DNA of 64,000 nucleotides from Streptomyces odontomachi (lineage in GTDB: Bacteria; Actinomycetota; Actinomycetes; Streptomycetales; Streptomycetaceae). The notes under the pieces are model-generated. The model was not told the origin of the DNA, ran no database searches, and worked only from the letters and a program-made list of their open reading frames with translations. The translations under genes were made by a program, and so were the position numbers. Shown one piece after another: positions 23,908 to 31,384 of this stretch (positions within the stretch are counted from its first letter, which is position 1; each line of letters starts with the position of its first letter). The stretch lies in contig NZ_JAMJWG010000020.1 in the NCBI RefSeq assembly GCF_024435355.1, positions 123,845-187,844 of the forward strand, given 5' to 3'.

Positions 23908-24962
23908 GCCGTCGCCTCCGCGCGCTTGCGGACCCAGGCGTTGAGCAGGGTCGCGAGGAGCAGCATCGCGCCGAGGAAGAACTTGAACCAGTCCGCGTCC
24001 CACTCGGCGAACACGATGCCCTTGCTGGTCATGCCGAAGATCAGGGCGCCGATCGCGGAGCCCACGGCGGAGCCGTAGCCGCCGGTGATCAGGCAGCCGC
24101 CGATGACCGCGGCGATGATGTAGATCAGCTCGTTGCCGACGCCCTCGCCGGACTGCACGGCGTCGTACGAGAAGAGCAGGTGCTGCCCGGCGAGCCAGGC
24201 ACCCAGGGCGACGCCCATGTAGAGCCCGATCTTGGTCCGGGCCACCGGGACGCCGACGGCGCGTGCCGCGTCCTTGGCGCCGCCGGCGGCGAAGATCCAG
24301 TTGCCGGCGCGGGTGCGCAGCAGGATCCAGGTGGCGACGGCCACCAGCACGATCCACCACAGGATGGTGATCCGGAGGTTGACCGAGCCGAGCGTCAGCT
24401 GGGAGGCGAAGATCTTCCTGGCGGAGGAGAAGCCGTCCATGTCGGCGATCGACTTGGTGGAGACGGTGCCGTCGATCAGCTGGGTGAAGCCGAGGTTCAT
24501 GCCGGTCAGCATGAGGTACGTGCCCAGCGTGATGATGAAGCTGGGCAGTTTGGTGCGGGTCAGCATCAGGCCGTTGAAGGCGCCGATCCCGAGGGTCACC
24601 AGCAGCGAGACGACGACGCCCACCCAGACGTTCACGGTCAACTGGTAGCTGAACATCGAGGTGACCAGCGCGGAGCTGGTCACCAGCACGCCCGCGGACA
24701 GGTCGAACTCCCCGCCGATCATCAGCAGCGCCACGGGGACCGCCATGATCCCGAGGGTCGACGAGGCGTACAGCACGGTGGCGAGGCTGGTCGCACGGAG
24801 GAATCCGTCGGCCGTGACGGCGAAGAACGCGAAGACGGCGACGGCGCCGACGACCGAGCCGAGTTCGGGACGGCCCAGCAGCTTGCGCAGCGGCGGACGG
24901 CGCCCCGGCCGCTTGGCCGGGGCGCCGCCGTGCTGTGCGGCCGCGGGTGCGGTCGTCGTCAT
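23904..24962 (-). CDS. Sugar ABC transporter permease (RbsC/BPD_transp_2 type)
   Basis: 352 residues, strongly hydrophobic with eight to ten membrane spans, typical of the ribose/xylose-type permeases. Conserved features include GGEFDLSAGVLVTSSALV, FNGLMLTRTKLPSFIITLGT and AAVIGGCLITGGYGS, in the usual family order. It forms the membrane channel for the sugar delivered by the binding lipoprotein. Both ends overlap neighbours by four bases, showing tight coupling of binding protein, permease and ATPase. The N-terminal 40 residues are Ala/Pro/Arg-rich and cytoplasmic. Confidence 0.92.
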   Translation of the reverse strand: MTTTAPAAAQHGGAPAKRPGRRPPLRKLLGRPELGSVVGAVAVFAFFAVTADGFLRATSLATVLYASSTLGIMAVPVALLMIGGEFDLSAGVLVTSSALVTSMFSYQLTVNVWVGVVVSLLVTLGIGAFNGLMLTRTKLPSFIITLGTYLMLTGMNLGFTQLIDGTVSTKSIADMDGFSSARKIFASQLTLGSVNLRITILWWIVLVAVATWILLRTRAGNWIFAAGGAKDAARAVGVPVARTKIGLYMGVALGAWLAGQHLLFSYDAVQSGEGVGNELIYIIAAVIGGCLITGGYGSAVGSAIGALIFGMTSKGIVFAEWDADWFKFFLGAMLLLATLLNAWVRKRAEATA

Positions 24963-25960
24963 CGGGTGCCCCGCTTGGCGTAGTCGGCGAGGGTGTCCGC
25001 GCTCTCCTTGGTGACGATCTGCGGTCCGGTGAGGACGGGGCGGCCACCGCCGAGCGTGTCGGCGTTGTACTTGTAGAGCCAGAGCAGGTCCACGGCCTCG
25101 TAGCCCTGGAGGTAGGGCTGCTGGTCGACGGCGAAGCCGAGGGTGCCGTCCTTCAGGCCGGTGGCCACCGTCGCGTTCAGGTCGAAGGTGTCGATCTCGG
25201 CCTTGCTGCCGGCGCTCTTCTTGGCCTTGGCGGCGGTGTCGGCGAACGGCGCGCCGAGCGTGACGATGGTGTCGATGGACGAGTCCGACTGCAATTTGGA
25301 CTCGATCTGGGACTGCACGTCGGGCATGTTGGTGCCCTCCACGTACAGCTTGCTGAACTTGCCCTTGAAGTGGTCCTTGGCGCCGGCGCAGCGCTGTTCC
25401 AGGCCGACGTTGCCCTGCTCGTGGATGACGCAGAGGACGTTCTTGCGGCTGCGCTTGGTCAGCTCGTCACCGACGGCCTGGCCGGCGATGGTCTCGTCTT
25501 GGCCGATGTGGGTGAGCGCGCCGAACTTCTTCGACTCGGCGGAGCCGGAGTTCACGGTGATCACCGGTATGCCGGCCTTCTCGGCGCGGGCCACGGCGGC
25601 CTTCATGGCGTCGGGCTTGGCCAGGGTGACGATCAGCCCGTCGACCTTCTTGTCGATGGCGGCGTCGACCAGCTGGGCCTGCTGCTGGGCCTGGTCGTCC
25701 TGGGAGTACAGGAACTTGATGTTGTCCTTGACCGCGGCCTGCTTGGCGCCACCCTTGACGATGTCCCAGAAGGTGTCGCCCTCTCCCGAGTGGGTCACCA
25801 TCGCGAAGGTCCAGCGCGGCGTGCTCACCGCTGCCTTGCCGCTGGTGGCCTTCTTGGAGGCGTCCTCGGCCTCCTTGCCGCCGTTGCTGCTGCACCCCGC
25901 GAGGGTCAGGCCGATGGCCCCTGCCAGAGCCATGCTTACCCAGCTGCGAAACCGTGCCAC
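24959..25960 (-). CDS. Sugar-binding lipoprotein of ABC transporter (Peripla_BP_4)
   Basis: 333 residues from GTG 25960. The lipobox LTLAGC puts the lipidated cysteine at residue 23. The mature part is a type I periplasmic binding fold (WTFAMVTHSGEGDTFWDIVKGG, GLIVTLAKPDA, VITVNSGS), as in ribose and cyclitol binding proteins. It is anchored outside the membrane and hands its ligand to the permease. First gene of a three-gene operon, it has a long leader of about 150 nt from a good promoter (TTGACG-17-TAGAAC at 26146-26118). A short inverted repeat shared with the divergent dehydrogenase promoter lies just upstream, suggesting GntR control. Confidence 0.92.
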   Translation of the reverse strand: MARFRSWVSMALAGAIGLTLAGCSSNGGKEAEDASKKATSGKAAVSTPRWTFAMVTHSGEGDTFWDIVKGGAKQAAVKDNIKFLYSQDDQAQQQAQLVDAAIDKKVDGLIVTLAKPDAMKAAVARAEKAGIPVITVNSGSAESKKFGALTHIGQDETIAGQAVGDELTKRSRKNVLCVIHEQGNVGLEQRCAGAKDHFKGKFSKLYVEGTNMPDVQSQIESKLQSDSSIDTIVTLGAPFADTAAKAKKSAGSKAEIDTFDLNATVATGLKDGTLGFAVDQQPYLQGYEAVDLLWLYKYNADTLGGGRPVLTGPQIVTKESADTLADYAKRGTR

Positions 25961-26117
25961 CAGACCGCGCCCTTCTGTCCGTATATCGTGCCGACGGGGA
26001 CCGGCCGTCCAGTATCCGGTATCCGTGTCCCCCGCCCGTGCACCGGGTCCCTACCGTGGCGGAAACGCGCTGATCAGGGCGATCGTGCTGCGCGGCCACC
26101 GCGGTACGGCTGGAGGT

Positions 26118-26146
26118 GTTCTAGCGGTGCGGGTCAGCCGCGTCAA
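26118..26146 (-). promoter_or_regulatory. Promoter of the sugar ABC operon
   Basis: On the minus strand TTGACG (26146-26141) and TAGAAC (26123-26118) are separated by exactly 17 bp, a good match to housekeeping Streptomyces promoters. Transcription would start near 26111, about 150 nt before the binding-protein GTG. Confidence 0.6.
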
Positions 26147-26151
26147 TGCCC

Positions 26152-26164
26152 TTGTCATAACATT
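26152..26164. promoter_or_regulatory. Candidate GntR operator, copy 1
   Basis: TTGTCATAACATT lies five bases upstream of the ABC operon's -35 box. It matches TTGTCCAGACATT at 27034-27046 in 10 of 13 positions, and the outer TTGTC and ACATT are identical. The GntR gene lies between the two copies. Confidence 0.6.
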
Positions 26165-26219
26165 CTGACGGCTCACGTCGCCGGCCCCGCCCACCCCGCT
26201 CCCCCACCCGGCGGCCGGC

Positions 26220-26984
26220 TCACGTCCGCACGAGCAGCTGGAACTCGAAGGAGTACCGCGAGGCGCGGTAGACGTGCGTACCGAACTCGACCGCGCGGCC
26301 GGTGTCGTCGAAGGTGGTCCGCTCCATGGTGAGCAGGGGCGCACCCATCGGCTCGGCGAGCCGGTCGGCCTCCTCGGCGGAGGCGGCGCGCGCCCCGACG
26401 GACTGGCGGGCGCTGTGCAGGGTGATGCCGGCGGCGCGCATCAGCCGGTAGAGGCCGGTCGCCTCCAGGCGGTCGTTGTCCAGGTCGAGCAGCCCGGCCG
26501 GCAGGTGGTTGCACAGGTACGCCATGGGTTCGCCGTGCGCCAGCCGCAGCCGCTCCACCCGGTGCACCTCGCTGCCCTCCGGCACGCCGAGCGCGGCGGC
26601 GACCGCGGCCGGCGCCGGTACGACGGTGTTGGCCAGGACCCCGGTCGACGGGCGCTGGCCGGCCGCCTCCAGGTCGTCGTAGAGGCTGCTGAGCTCCAGC
26701 GGGCGCTTGATCTTGCTGTGCACGACCTGCGTTCCCACACCACGGCGCCGCACCAGGAGCCCCTTGTCGACCAGCGACTGGATGGCCTGGCGCACGGTCG
26801 GGCGGGACAGGCCGAGCCGTCCCGCCAGTTCTATCTCGTTGCCGAGCAGGGTGCCGGGGGTGAGCAGACCGCGCTCGATGGCCGCCTCCAACTGCTGGGA
26901 CAGCTGGAAGTAGAGCGGGACCGGGCTGCTGCGGTCGACGCTGAGATCAAGGGGGACGGTCGGATCCACACCTGGTTTGGGCAC
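26220..26984 (-). CDS. GntR family (HutC type) transcriptional regulator
   Basis: 254 residues from GTG 26984. A longer reading to an upstream ATG would cross the divergent promoter and is rejected. The winged HTH spans about 15-85 (YFQLSQQLEAAIERGLL ... RLGLSRPTVRQAIQSLVDKG). The rest is a UTRA ligand domain (RVERLRLAHGEPMAYLCNHL ... MERTTFDDTGRAVEFG ... YRASRYSFEF), so it belongs to the HutC/DasR group, which senses sugar phosphates and similar ligands. It sits between the ABC operon (same strand, downstream) and the dehydrogenase (divergent). Identical half-sites TTGTC/ACATT flank both promoters, so it likely controls both. Confidence 0.92.
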   Translation of the reverse strand: MPKPGVDPTVPLDLSVDRSSPVPLYFQLSQQLEAAIERGLLTPGTLLGNEIELAGRLGLSRPTVRQAIQSLVDKGLLVRRRGVGTQVVHSKIKRPLELSSLYDDLEAAGQRPSTGVLANTVVPAPAAVAAALGVPEGSEVHRVERLRLAHGEPMAYLCNHLPAGLLDLDNDRLEATGLYRLMRAAGITLHSARQSVGARAASAEEADRLAEPMGAPLLTMERTTFDDTGRAVEFGTHVYRASRYSFEFQLLVRT

Positions 26985-27033
26985 CTTGCGAGGGTAGCTC
27001 CGGGGAATGATGACGGGAAGTCGTGAAGTAAGA

Positions 27034-27046
27034 TTGTCCAGACATT
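27034..27046. promoter_or_regulatory. Candidate GntR operator, copy 2
   Basis: TTGTCCAGACATT, containing the palindromic core GTCCAGAC (27036-27043), which resembles the GTCTAGAC core of HutC/DasR-type sites. Its last base is the first base of the TTGACA -35 box of the dehydrogenase gene. Confidence 0.6.
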
Positions 27047-27075
27047 TGACAGCGTCACGGCGGCCGGGCCAGGTT
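27046..27075 (+). promoter_or_regulatory. Promoter giving a probable leaderless dehydrogenase mRNA
   Basis: TTGACA (27046-27051), an 18-bp spacer, then CAGGTT (27070-27075), close to the TAGGTT consensus. The expected start point is seven bases further on, at the ATG at 27082 itself. No ribosome-binding sequence precedes that ATG, which agrees with leaderless translation. Confidence 0.6.
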
Positions 27076-27081
27076 GTAACC

Positions 27082-28086
27082 ATGCGCATCGGACTGATCG
27101 GAACGGGCCGTATCGGCTCATTTCACGCTGCGGCCCTGCACCGCAATCCCGCCGTCGACTCGCTCGTCGTCGCCGACGTCGAGCCGGCGCGCGCCACCGA
27201 CCTGGCGGAGCGCCTCGGCGTCAGCGCCGCCCCGGGCGTGGACGAGGCCTTCGCCGCCGGCCTGGACGCCCTGGTGATCACGGCGGCCACCTCGGCGCAC
27301 GCGGAGCTGATCGGCCGGGCGGCGCGCGCCGGCCTGCCGGTCTTCTGCGAGAAGCCCATCGCGCTCGACCTGCCCGGCACGCTGGCCGCGCTGGAAGAGG
27401 TGACGGCGGCGGGCACGGTGCTGCAACTGGGCTTCCAGCGCCGCTTCGACGCCGGCTACACCGCGGCACGCGAGGCGGTGCGCGCCGGCCGGCTCGGGCG
27501 GCTGCACACGGTGCGCGCGATGACCTCGGACCCGGCGCCGCCGCCCGCGGCCTACCTGCCGCTCTCCGGCGGCCTGTACCGGGACTGCCTGGTGCATGAC
27601 TTCGACATCCTGCGGTGGGTGACGGGACGTGAGGTCACCACGGTGTACGCCGTCGGATCCGACGCGGGCCCCGCGATGTTCGCCGAGGCGGACGACGTGG
27701 ACACCGCGGCGGCCGTCCTGACGCTCGACGACGGCACGCTCGTCACCGCGACCGCCACCCGGTGCAACGGGGCGGGGTACGACGTCCGCATGGAGCTGGC
27801 CGGCGAGCGCGACCAGATCTCCGTCGGCTTCGACGACCGCACCCCCGTCAGCTCCGCCGAACCCGCAGGACCGCCGCCGCCCGACAAGCCCTGGCCCGGC
27901 TTCCTGGAGCGGTTCGCGCCCGCCTACGAGGCCGAACTCGCCGCCTTCGTCGAGGTGGTGCGCGGCACCCGCGTCAACCCGTGCGACGGCCACGAGGCGC
28001 TGCACGCCCTGCGCATCGCCGAGGCCTGCGAACTCTCCCGGCGCGAGCACCGCCCGGTGCAGCTGGCGGAGATCCGGCAGGCGTGA
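27082..28086 (+). CDS. Gfo/Idh/MocA dehydrogenase (inositol 2-dehydrogenase-like)
   Basis: 334 residues from the ATG at 27082; an in-frame ATG at 27007 would lie upstream of the promoter. The Rossmann motif GLIGTGRIGSFHAAAL is at the N-terminus, FCEKPIALD carries the catalytic lysine, and the C-terminal domain has GLYRDCLVHDFDILRW with the active-site D-x-x-x-H pattern of inositol dehydrogenases. It probably oxidises a cyclitol or hexose with NAD. It diverges from the GntR gene, and its promoter shares an operator with the ABC importer operon, so import and oxidation appear co-regulated. The substrate is inferred as inositol-like. Confidence 0.9.
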   Translation: MRIGLIGTGRIGSFHAAALHRNPAVDSLVVADVEPARATDLAERLGVSAAPGVDEAFAAGLDALVITAATSAHAELIGRAARAGLPVFCEKPIALDLPGTLAALEEVTAAGTVLQLGFQRRFDAGYTAAREAVRAGRLGRLHTVRAMTSDPAPPPAAYLPLSGGLYRDCLVHDFDILRWVTGREVTTVYAVGSDAGPAMFAEADDVDTAAAVLTLDDGTLVTATATRCNGAGYDVRMELAGERDQISVGFDDRTPVSSAEPAGPPPPDKPWPGFLERFAPAYEAELAAFVEVVRGTRVNPCDGHEALHALRIAEACELSRREHRPVQLAEIRQA

Positions 28087-28087
28087 G

Positions 28088-28103
28088 CCGGGCGGCGGCC
28101 CGG
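28088..28103. terminator. Short hairpin between convergent genes
   Basis: CCGGGC (28088-28093) pairs with GCCCGG (28098-28103) around a four-base loop, directly after the dehydrogenase stop. It is a small, GC-only stem, and the terminator role is plausible but weak. Confidence 0.35.
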
Positions 28104-28122
28104 GGACGGACGGGCGGCCCGC

Positions 28123-28794
28123 TCAGCCGTCCTCGTCGAGCAGTCCCGCGTCGTGAGTCAACAGGGCGATCTGCACGCGGTTGTTGAGGTCGAGCCGGGC
28201 CAGGATGCGCGAGACATGGGCCTTGACGGTCGCCAGGCTCAGATAGAGCTCGGCGGCGATGTCCGCGTTGGAGGCGCCCCGGCCGACCGCGACGGCCACC
28301 TGGAGTTCCCGCTCACCGAGCACGGCGAGCCGGGCGCGCGCCCGCGTACGGCGGTCACGTCCCGGGTCGGGCTCGGTGACCCGGCCGATCAGCTGCCGTG
28401 TGACGGTCGGCGAGAGCACCGGGTCACCGGCCGCGACCCGGCGCACCGCGGCGACGATCTCGGCCGGCGGGGTGTCCTTCAGCACGAACCCGGCGGCACC
28501 CGCCCGCAGCGCCCGCACCACCTGCTCGTCGGCGTGGAACGTGGTGAGCACCACCACCTCGGGCGCTTCGGCGCGGGCCCGCAGCGCCTCCGTCGCGGTC
28601 AGGCCGTCCACCGCCGGCATCCGGATGTCCATCAGGACCACGTCGGGCCGGCAGGAGTCGACGAGTGCCTGCACCTCACCGCCGTCGCCGGCCTCGCCGA
28701 CGATCTCGATGTCGTGGGCGCCGCCGAGCATGAAGGACAACCCGGCGCGCACCAGAGGATCGTCGTCGACGAGGAGCACCCTGATCGGTCGCAT
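28123..28794 (-). CDS. LuxR/NarL-type response regulator
   Basis: 223 residues from the ATG at 28794. The receiver domain shows the acidic pair in VLLVDDDPLVRAGL, phospho-acceptor Asp56 (VVLMDIRMP), the switch threonine in VVLTTFHADE and Lys106 (FVLKDTPPAEI). The C-terminal LuxR helix-turn-helix has GASNADIAAELYLSLATVKA. It binds DNA after phosphorylation by the histidine kinase encoded immediately upstream on the same strand (29-bp gap). The target and signal are unknown; such pairs often control themselves or nearby transport genes, but no transporter is adjacent here. Confidence 0.93.
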   Translation of the reverse strand: MRPIRVLLVDDDPLVRAGLSFMLGGAHDIEIVGEAGDGGEVQALVDSCRPDVVLMDIRMPAVDGLTATEALRARAEAPEVVVLTTFHADEQVVRALRAGAAGFVLKDTPPAEIVAAVRRVAAGDPVLSPTVTRQLIGRVTEPDPGRDRRTRARARLAVLGERELQVAVAVGRGASNADIAAELYLSLATVKAHVSRILARLDLNNRVQIALLTHDAGLLDEDG

Positions 28795-28823
28795 GGTCGT
28801 CACGGTAGCCAGCCCGCTCCCCC

Positions 28824-30254
28824 TCATCCGGACCAGGGCAGCCTGGCCCGCACCAGGAACCCGCCGTCGGGCTGCGGCCCGTGTTCCAGGTGCCCGCCGG
28901 CGAGGGTGGCGCGCTCGGTGAGGCCGATGAGGCCCTGGCCCGAGCCGGGGACGTGCGGCACGGCGGCCGGTGGCGCAGGGTTGCGCACCGACACGGTAAG
29001 ACCGTCGCCCGGTGCGCCGGTGACGTGGACCGTGACGGTGGCACCGGGCGCGTGCTTGCGGGCGTTGGTGAGGCCCTCCTGGGCGATCCGGTAGGCGGTG
29101 CGGCCCACGTTGGCGGGCACCGCCGCGGGGTCGGTGAGGTCGTGGTCGAGGACGACGTGCATGCCGGCGCTGCGGGACTCGTCGACGAGCGCATCGAGCG
29201 CGGCGAGCGTCGGTTGCGGGCGGCCGGACTCGTCGCCCTCCCCCGCCCGCAGCACGCCGATGATCTGCCGCAGGTCCTGGAGCGCCTCGTGGGCGCTCTC
29301 CCGGATCACCCCGGCCGCGCGGCCGATCTCCGCCTGGGGCGCGTCGGGCCGGAACTCCAGGGCGCCGGCGTGCACGCTCAGCAGGGTGAGGCGGTGCGCG
29401 AGGACGTCGTGCATCTCGCGTGCGATGGCCTCACGCGCCAGCCGCTGGGCCTGCTCGGCACGCAACTGCGCCTCGGTCTCGGCACGCCGGGCACGGTCTC
29501 GCAGGCTCACCAGCAACTGGCGGCGGGAGCGTACGAACATGCCCCAGCCGACGGCGGCGCAGCTGAGCAGCACGGTGAACGCGACCGACACAGCGAAGGG
29601 CAGGTCCGGGTCCGGACGCAGCCAGAAGAAGACCGGCGCGCTCGCCAGCGAACCACCGCCGATCCAGGCCACGTACGGGAACGGCCGGTGCACGGCGAGC
29701 GTGAACAGGGCGACCAGGGCAGCACCGCCCGCACTGTTGGAGAGCAGCCCGACCGGCAGCATCGCCACGGCGAACGGGACCGGCCAGCGCCTGCGCAGCC
29801 AGACGGCGCCGCAGGACAGCGCGCCCAGCAGCTGGTCCAGGGCGGCCAACGGCTCGGGGGTGTGCGGGTCGTGCGCCACCGTGCGGGCGGCGAGCAGCCC
29901 GAGGACGACGGCCGCCCAGAAACACATGAAGTCGACGATCCAGTCCCGCACCGTGCGCCGGCGGCGCCCCGCACCTTCCGGATCGAGCGCACGGACCAGG
30001 GCGGACGGCAGGAACCAGCGGTGCCCCGGCAGCGGGAGGGCGGGGGCGGCCGGCGGGGGCGGCATCGGCTCTCGGGCCGGGTGGCCGGGGGCGGTTGCTC
30101 CGGGGGCGGCGGGTCCGCGGGCGGTGGACTCGGGGACGTCGGCACCCGGCCCGTCATCCCGTGGTCCACGTGCCCTCGGTCCGGGAGGCACCGGCCGGGG
30201 CGCACGGGCGCTCAGGGCCGGCCCGGCGCCCGGCGTGCGCTCATCACCTTCCAT
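28824..30254 (-). CDS. Sensor histidine kinase (HisKA_3 type)
   Basis: 476 residues. A Pro/Ala-rich N-terminal tail of about 75 residues precedes five to six membrane spans (about 105-240), a coiled linker rich in Arg/Glu/Ala, then the dimerisation box AIAREMHDVLAHRLTLLSVH with phospho-His282. The ATPase part has the N-box QEGLTNARKHAPGATV and the G-box GSGQGLIGLTERATLAGG. There is no large extracellular sensor loop, so sensing is probably within the membrane. It pairs with the downstream NarL-type regulator. The extended proline tail at the N-terminus is unusual, and a later start is possible. Confidence 0.92.
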   Translation of the reverse strand: MEGDERTPGAGPALSARAPRPVPPGPRARGPRDDGPGADVPESTARGPAAPGATAPGHPAREPMPPPPAAPALPLPGHRWFLPSALVRALDPEGAGRRRRTVRDWIVDFMCFWAAVVLGLLAARTVAHDPHTPEPLAALDQLLGALSCGAVWLRRRWPVPFAVAMLPVGLLSNSAGGAALVALFTLAVHRPFPYVAWIGGGSLASAPVFFWLRPDPDLPFAVSVAFTVLLSCAAVGWGMFVRSRRQLLVSLRDRARRAETEAQLRAEQAQRLAREAIAREMHDVLAHRLTLLSVHAGALEFRPDAPQAEIGRAAGVIRESAHEALQDLRQIIGVLRAGEGDESGRPQPTLAALDALVDESRSAGMHVVLDHDLTDPAAVPANVGRTAYRIAQEGLTNARKHAPGATVTVHVTGAPGDGLTVSVRNPAPPAAVPHVPGSGQGLIGLTERATLAGGHLEHGPQPDGGFLVRARLPWSG

Positions 30255-30462
30255 GCCGGCAATCTACGCAGCCCCGCGGGCCAGGGAGCCCGGTCGGCGA
30301 CGACCGCGCCCTTGGCGAGCCGAAGGGGAGCCGAAAGTCGCGTCCGGCCGGCGGCTCCGCATACTTTCGGCGCCGCGGCCGTCCGCACGGTGACCCTTCG
30401 TCGGCATGCTCTCGCCCCGCGGCCGATGACTGTGGGGGGTCCGCGGGGCGAGGGTCTCTTGC

Positions 30463-30678
30463 ATGAAACAGCTTGTGCAGTTCGTGGCGGTGCTCGCGCT
30501 GATCCAGGGGGTGGGGGGACTGGTGCACGCGATCACCGGCCACGTGGGCTGGGGGATCACCCAGCGCCTCGACGTCCTCGACGGCTACGACACCTACGCG
30601 AGCATCGCGTTGGTCGTGCTGGGCCTCGCGCTGCTCGCCGCCGCCGACAGCGACAGCGACCGTCACACCGACCGCTGA
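30463..30678 (+). CDS. Small two-span membrane protein
   Basis: 71 residues from the ATG at 30463. Two hydrophobic segments (about 3-25 and 45-62) are separated by a short loop with HVGWGITQRLDVLDGYD. The C-terminus is a charged Asp/Ser/His tail. It has good third-position GC, and I accept it as real on that basis and on its clean two-span design. No family is recognised. It diverges from the histidine kinase gene, 208 bp away, so shared control by that system is possible. Downstream are short CCGCTGA repeats. Confidence 0.6.
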   Translation: MKQLVQFVAVLALIQGVGGLVHAITGHVGWGITQRLDVLDGYDTYASIALVVLGLALLAAADSDSDRHTDR

Positions 30679-30750
30679 CCGCTGACCGCTGACCACCCTG
30701 GGGAAGCGGCGAGCGTCGGTGACCGGCCGGCGGCGGCGAACGGCGGACCG

Positions 30751-31176
30751 TCAGCAGTCGAAGTCGATCAGGTCGAACGTCGCGTAGTGGTCGGAGGTGT
30801 AGTAGTCCTCGTCGGTCTGCTCACCGGTGACGATGCGGCGGGCGCCGCGGTCCGGGGAGCCGGGGGTCTCCACGGTGTACTCGTGGTAGTAGCCGGTCGA
30901 CTGCTGCGGCAGGACGCCTTCACGGTTCTGGAAGACCTGACCGTCCTCCGGGTACGGGAACGGGCCGCCCTGGTCGATCAGGTCGAGGGTGTCGTACGCC
31001 TCGGCCGGCAGGTCGGAGTGGCAGATGTCGCCGACCGCGGTGATGCGGTACGTCACCGCAGTCGCGGCTGGTCCGGTGTGGGTGGGGGCCGGCGCCGCGC
31101 TCGCGGCGGCCACGGGGCCGACGAAGAGGGCGGCGGCAAGGGCGGAAACGCTGAGGATGCGTGTGGGGGTTCGCAT
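30751..31176 (-). CDS. Secreted guanyl-specific ribonuclease (RNase Sa family)
   Basis: 141 residues with a signal peptide (ILSVSALAAALFVGPVAAASA, cleavage near 28). The mature part aligns to RNase Sa with a constant offset of 45 residues, from memory of that protein: disulfide Cys7/Cys96 become Cys52/Cys141, and catalytic Glu54, Arg69 and His85 become Glu99 (YYHEYTV), Arg114 (RRIV) and His130 (SDHYATF). The FQNREGVLP substrate-recognition loop is present. It cuts RNA after guanine outside the cell. No barstar-like inhibitor gene is adjacent. The promoter overlaps a long near-palindrome at 31202-31227, so expression is probably regulated. The ATG at 31176 is preferred because the signal peptide starts there. 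Confidence 0.93.
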   Translation of the reverse strand: MRTPTRILSVSALAAALFVGPVAAASAAPAPTHTGPAATAVTYRITAVGDICHSDLPAEAYDTLDLIDQGGPFPYPEDGQVFQNREGVLPQQSTGYYHEYTVETPGSPDRGARRIVTGEQTDEDYYTSDHYATFDLIDFDC

Positions 31177-31201
31177 GCCTTCTAGGATGACGCGCGTAGA
31201 C

Positions 31202-31227
31202 CATGTCGTGTCAATGACAAGGACATG
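31202..31227. promoter_or_regulatory. 26-bp near-palindrome over the ribonuclease -35 box
   Basis: CATGTC (31202-31207) mirrors GACATG (31222-31227), and TGTCA-A-TGACA (31209-31219) is a perfect inner repeat on almost the same centre. On the minus strand TTGACA (31214-31209) lies inside it as a -35 candidate; 17 bp on is GTCATC, close to the ATG. A GTCTACGCGCGT block lies between. Confidence 0.6.
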
Positions 31228-31384
31228 AGTTTCCAGAACGTTCATCCAGAAGTGCGACATACGGACGCGCCCCAAGGCGGCCCAGCCATACGCCTCTTAG
31301 TGGTCGTCTTCGGCCGCCGGGGCCACTGGGGGCGACTGGGGCGGCTGTTTGCCGCGACCGATACCTGGAAGAGCGCCCGCGTCG

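Noticed and set aside
30672..30700. Short CCGCTGA tandem repeats after the small membrane protein
   Set aside because: Three short units only; a chance repeat in GC-rich DNA is likely. Not a CRISPR or attachment site.
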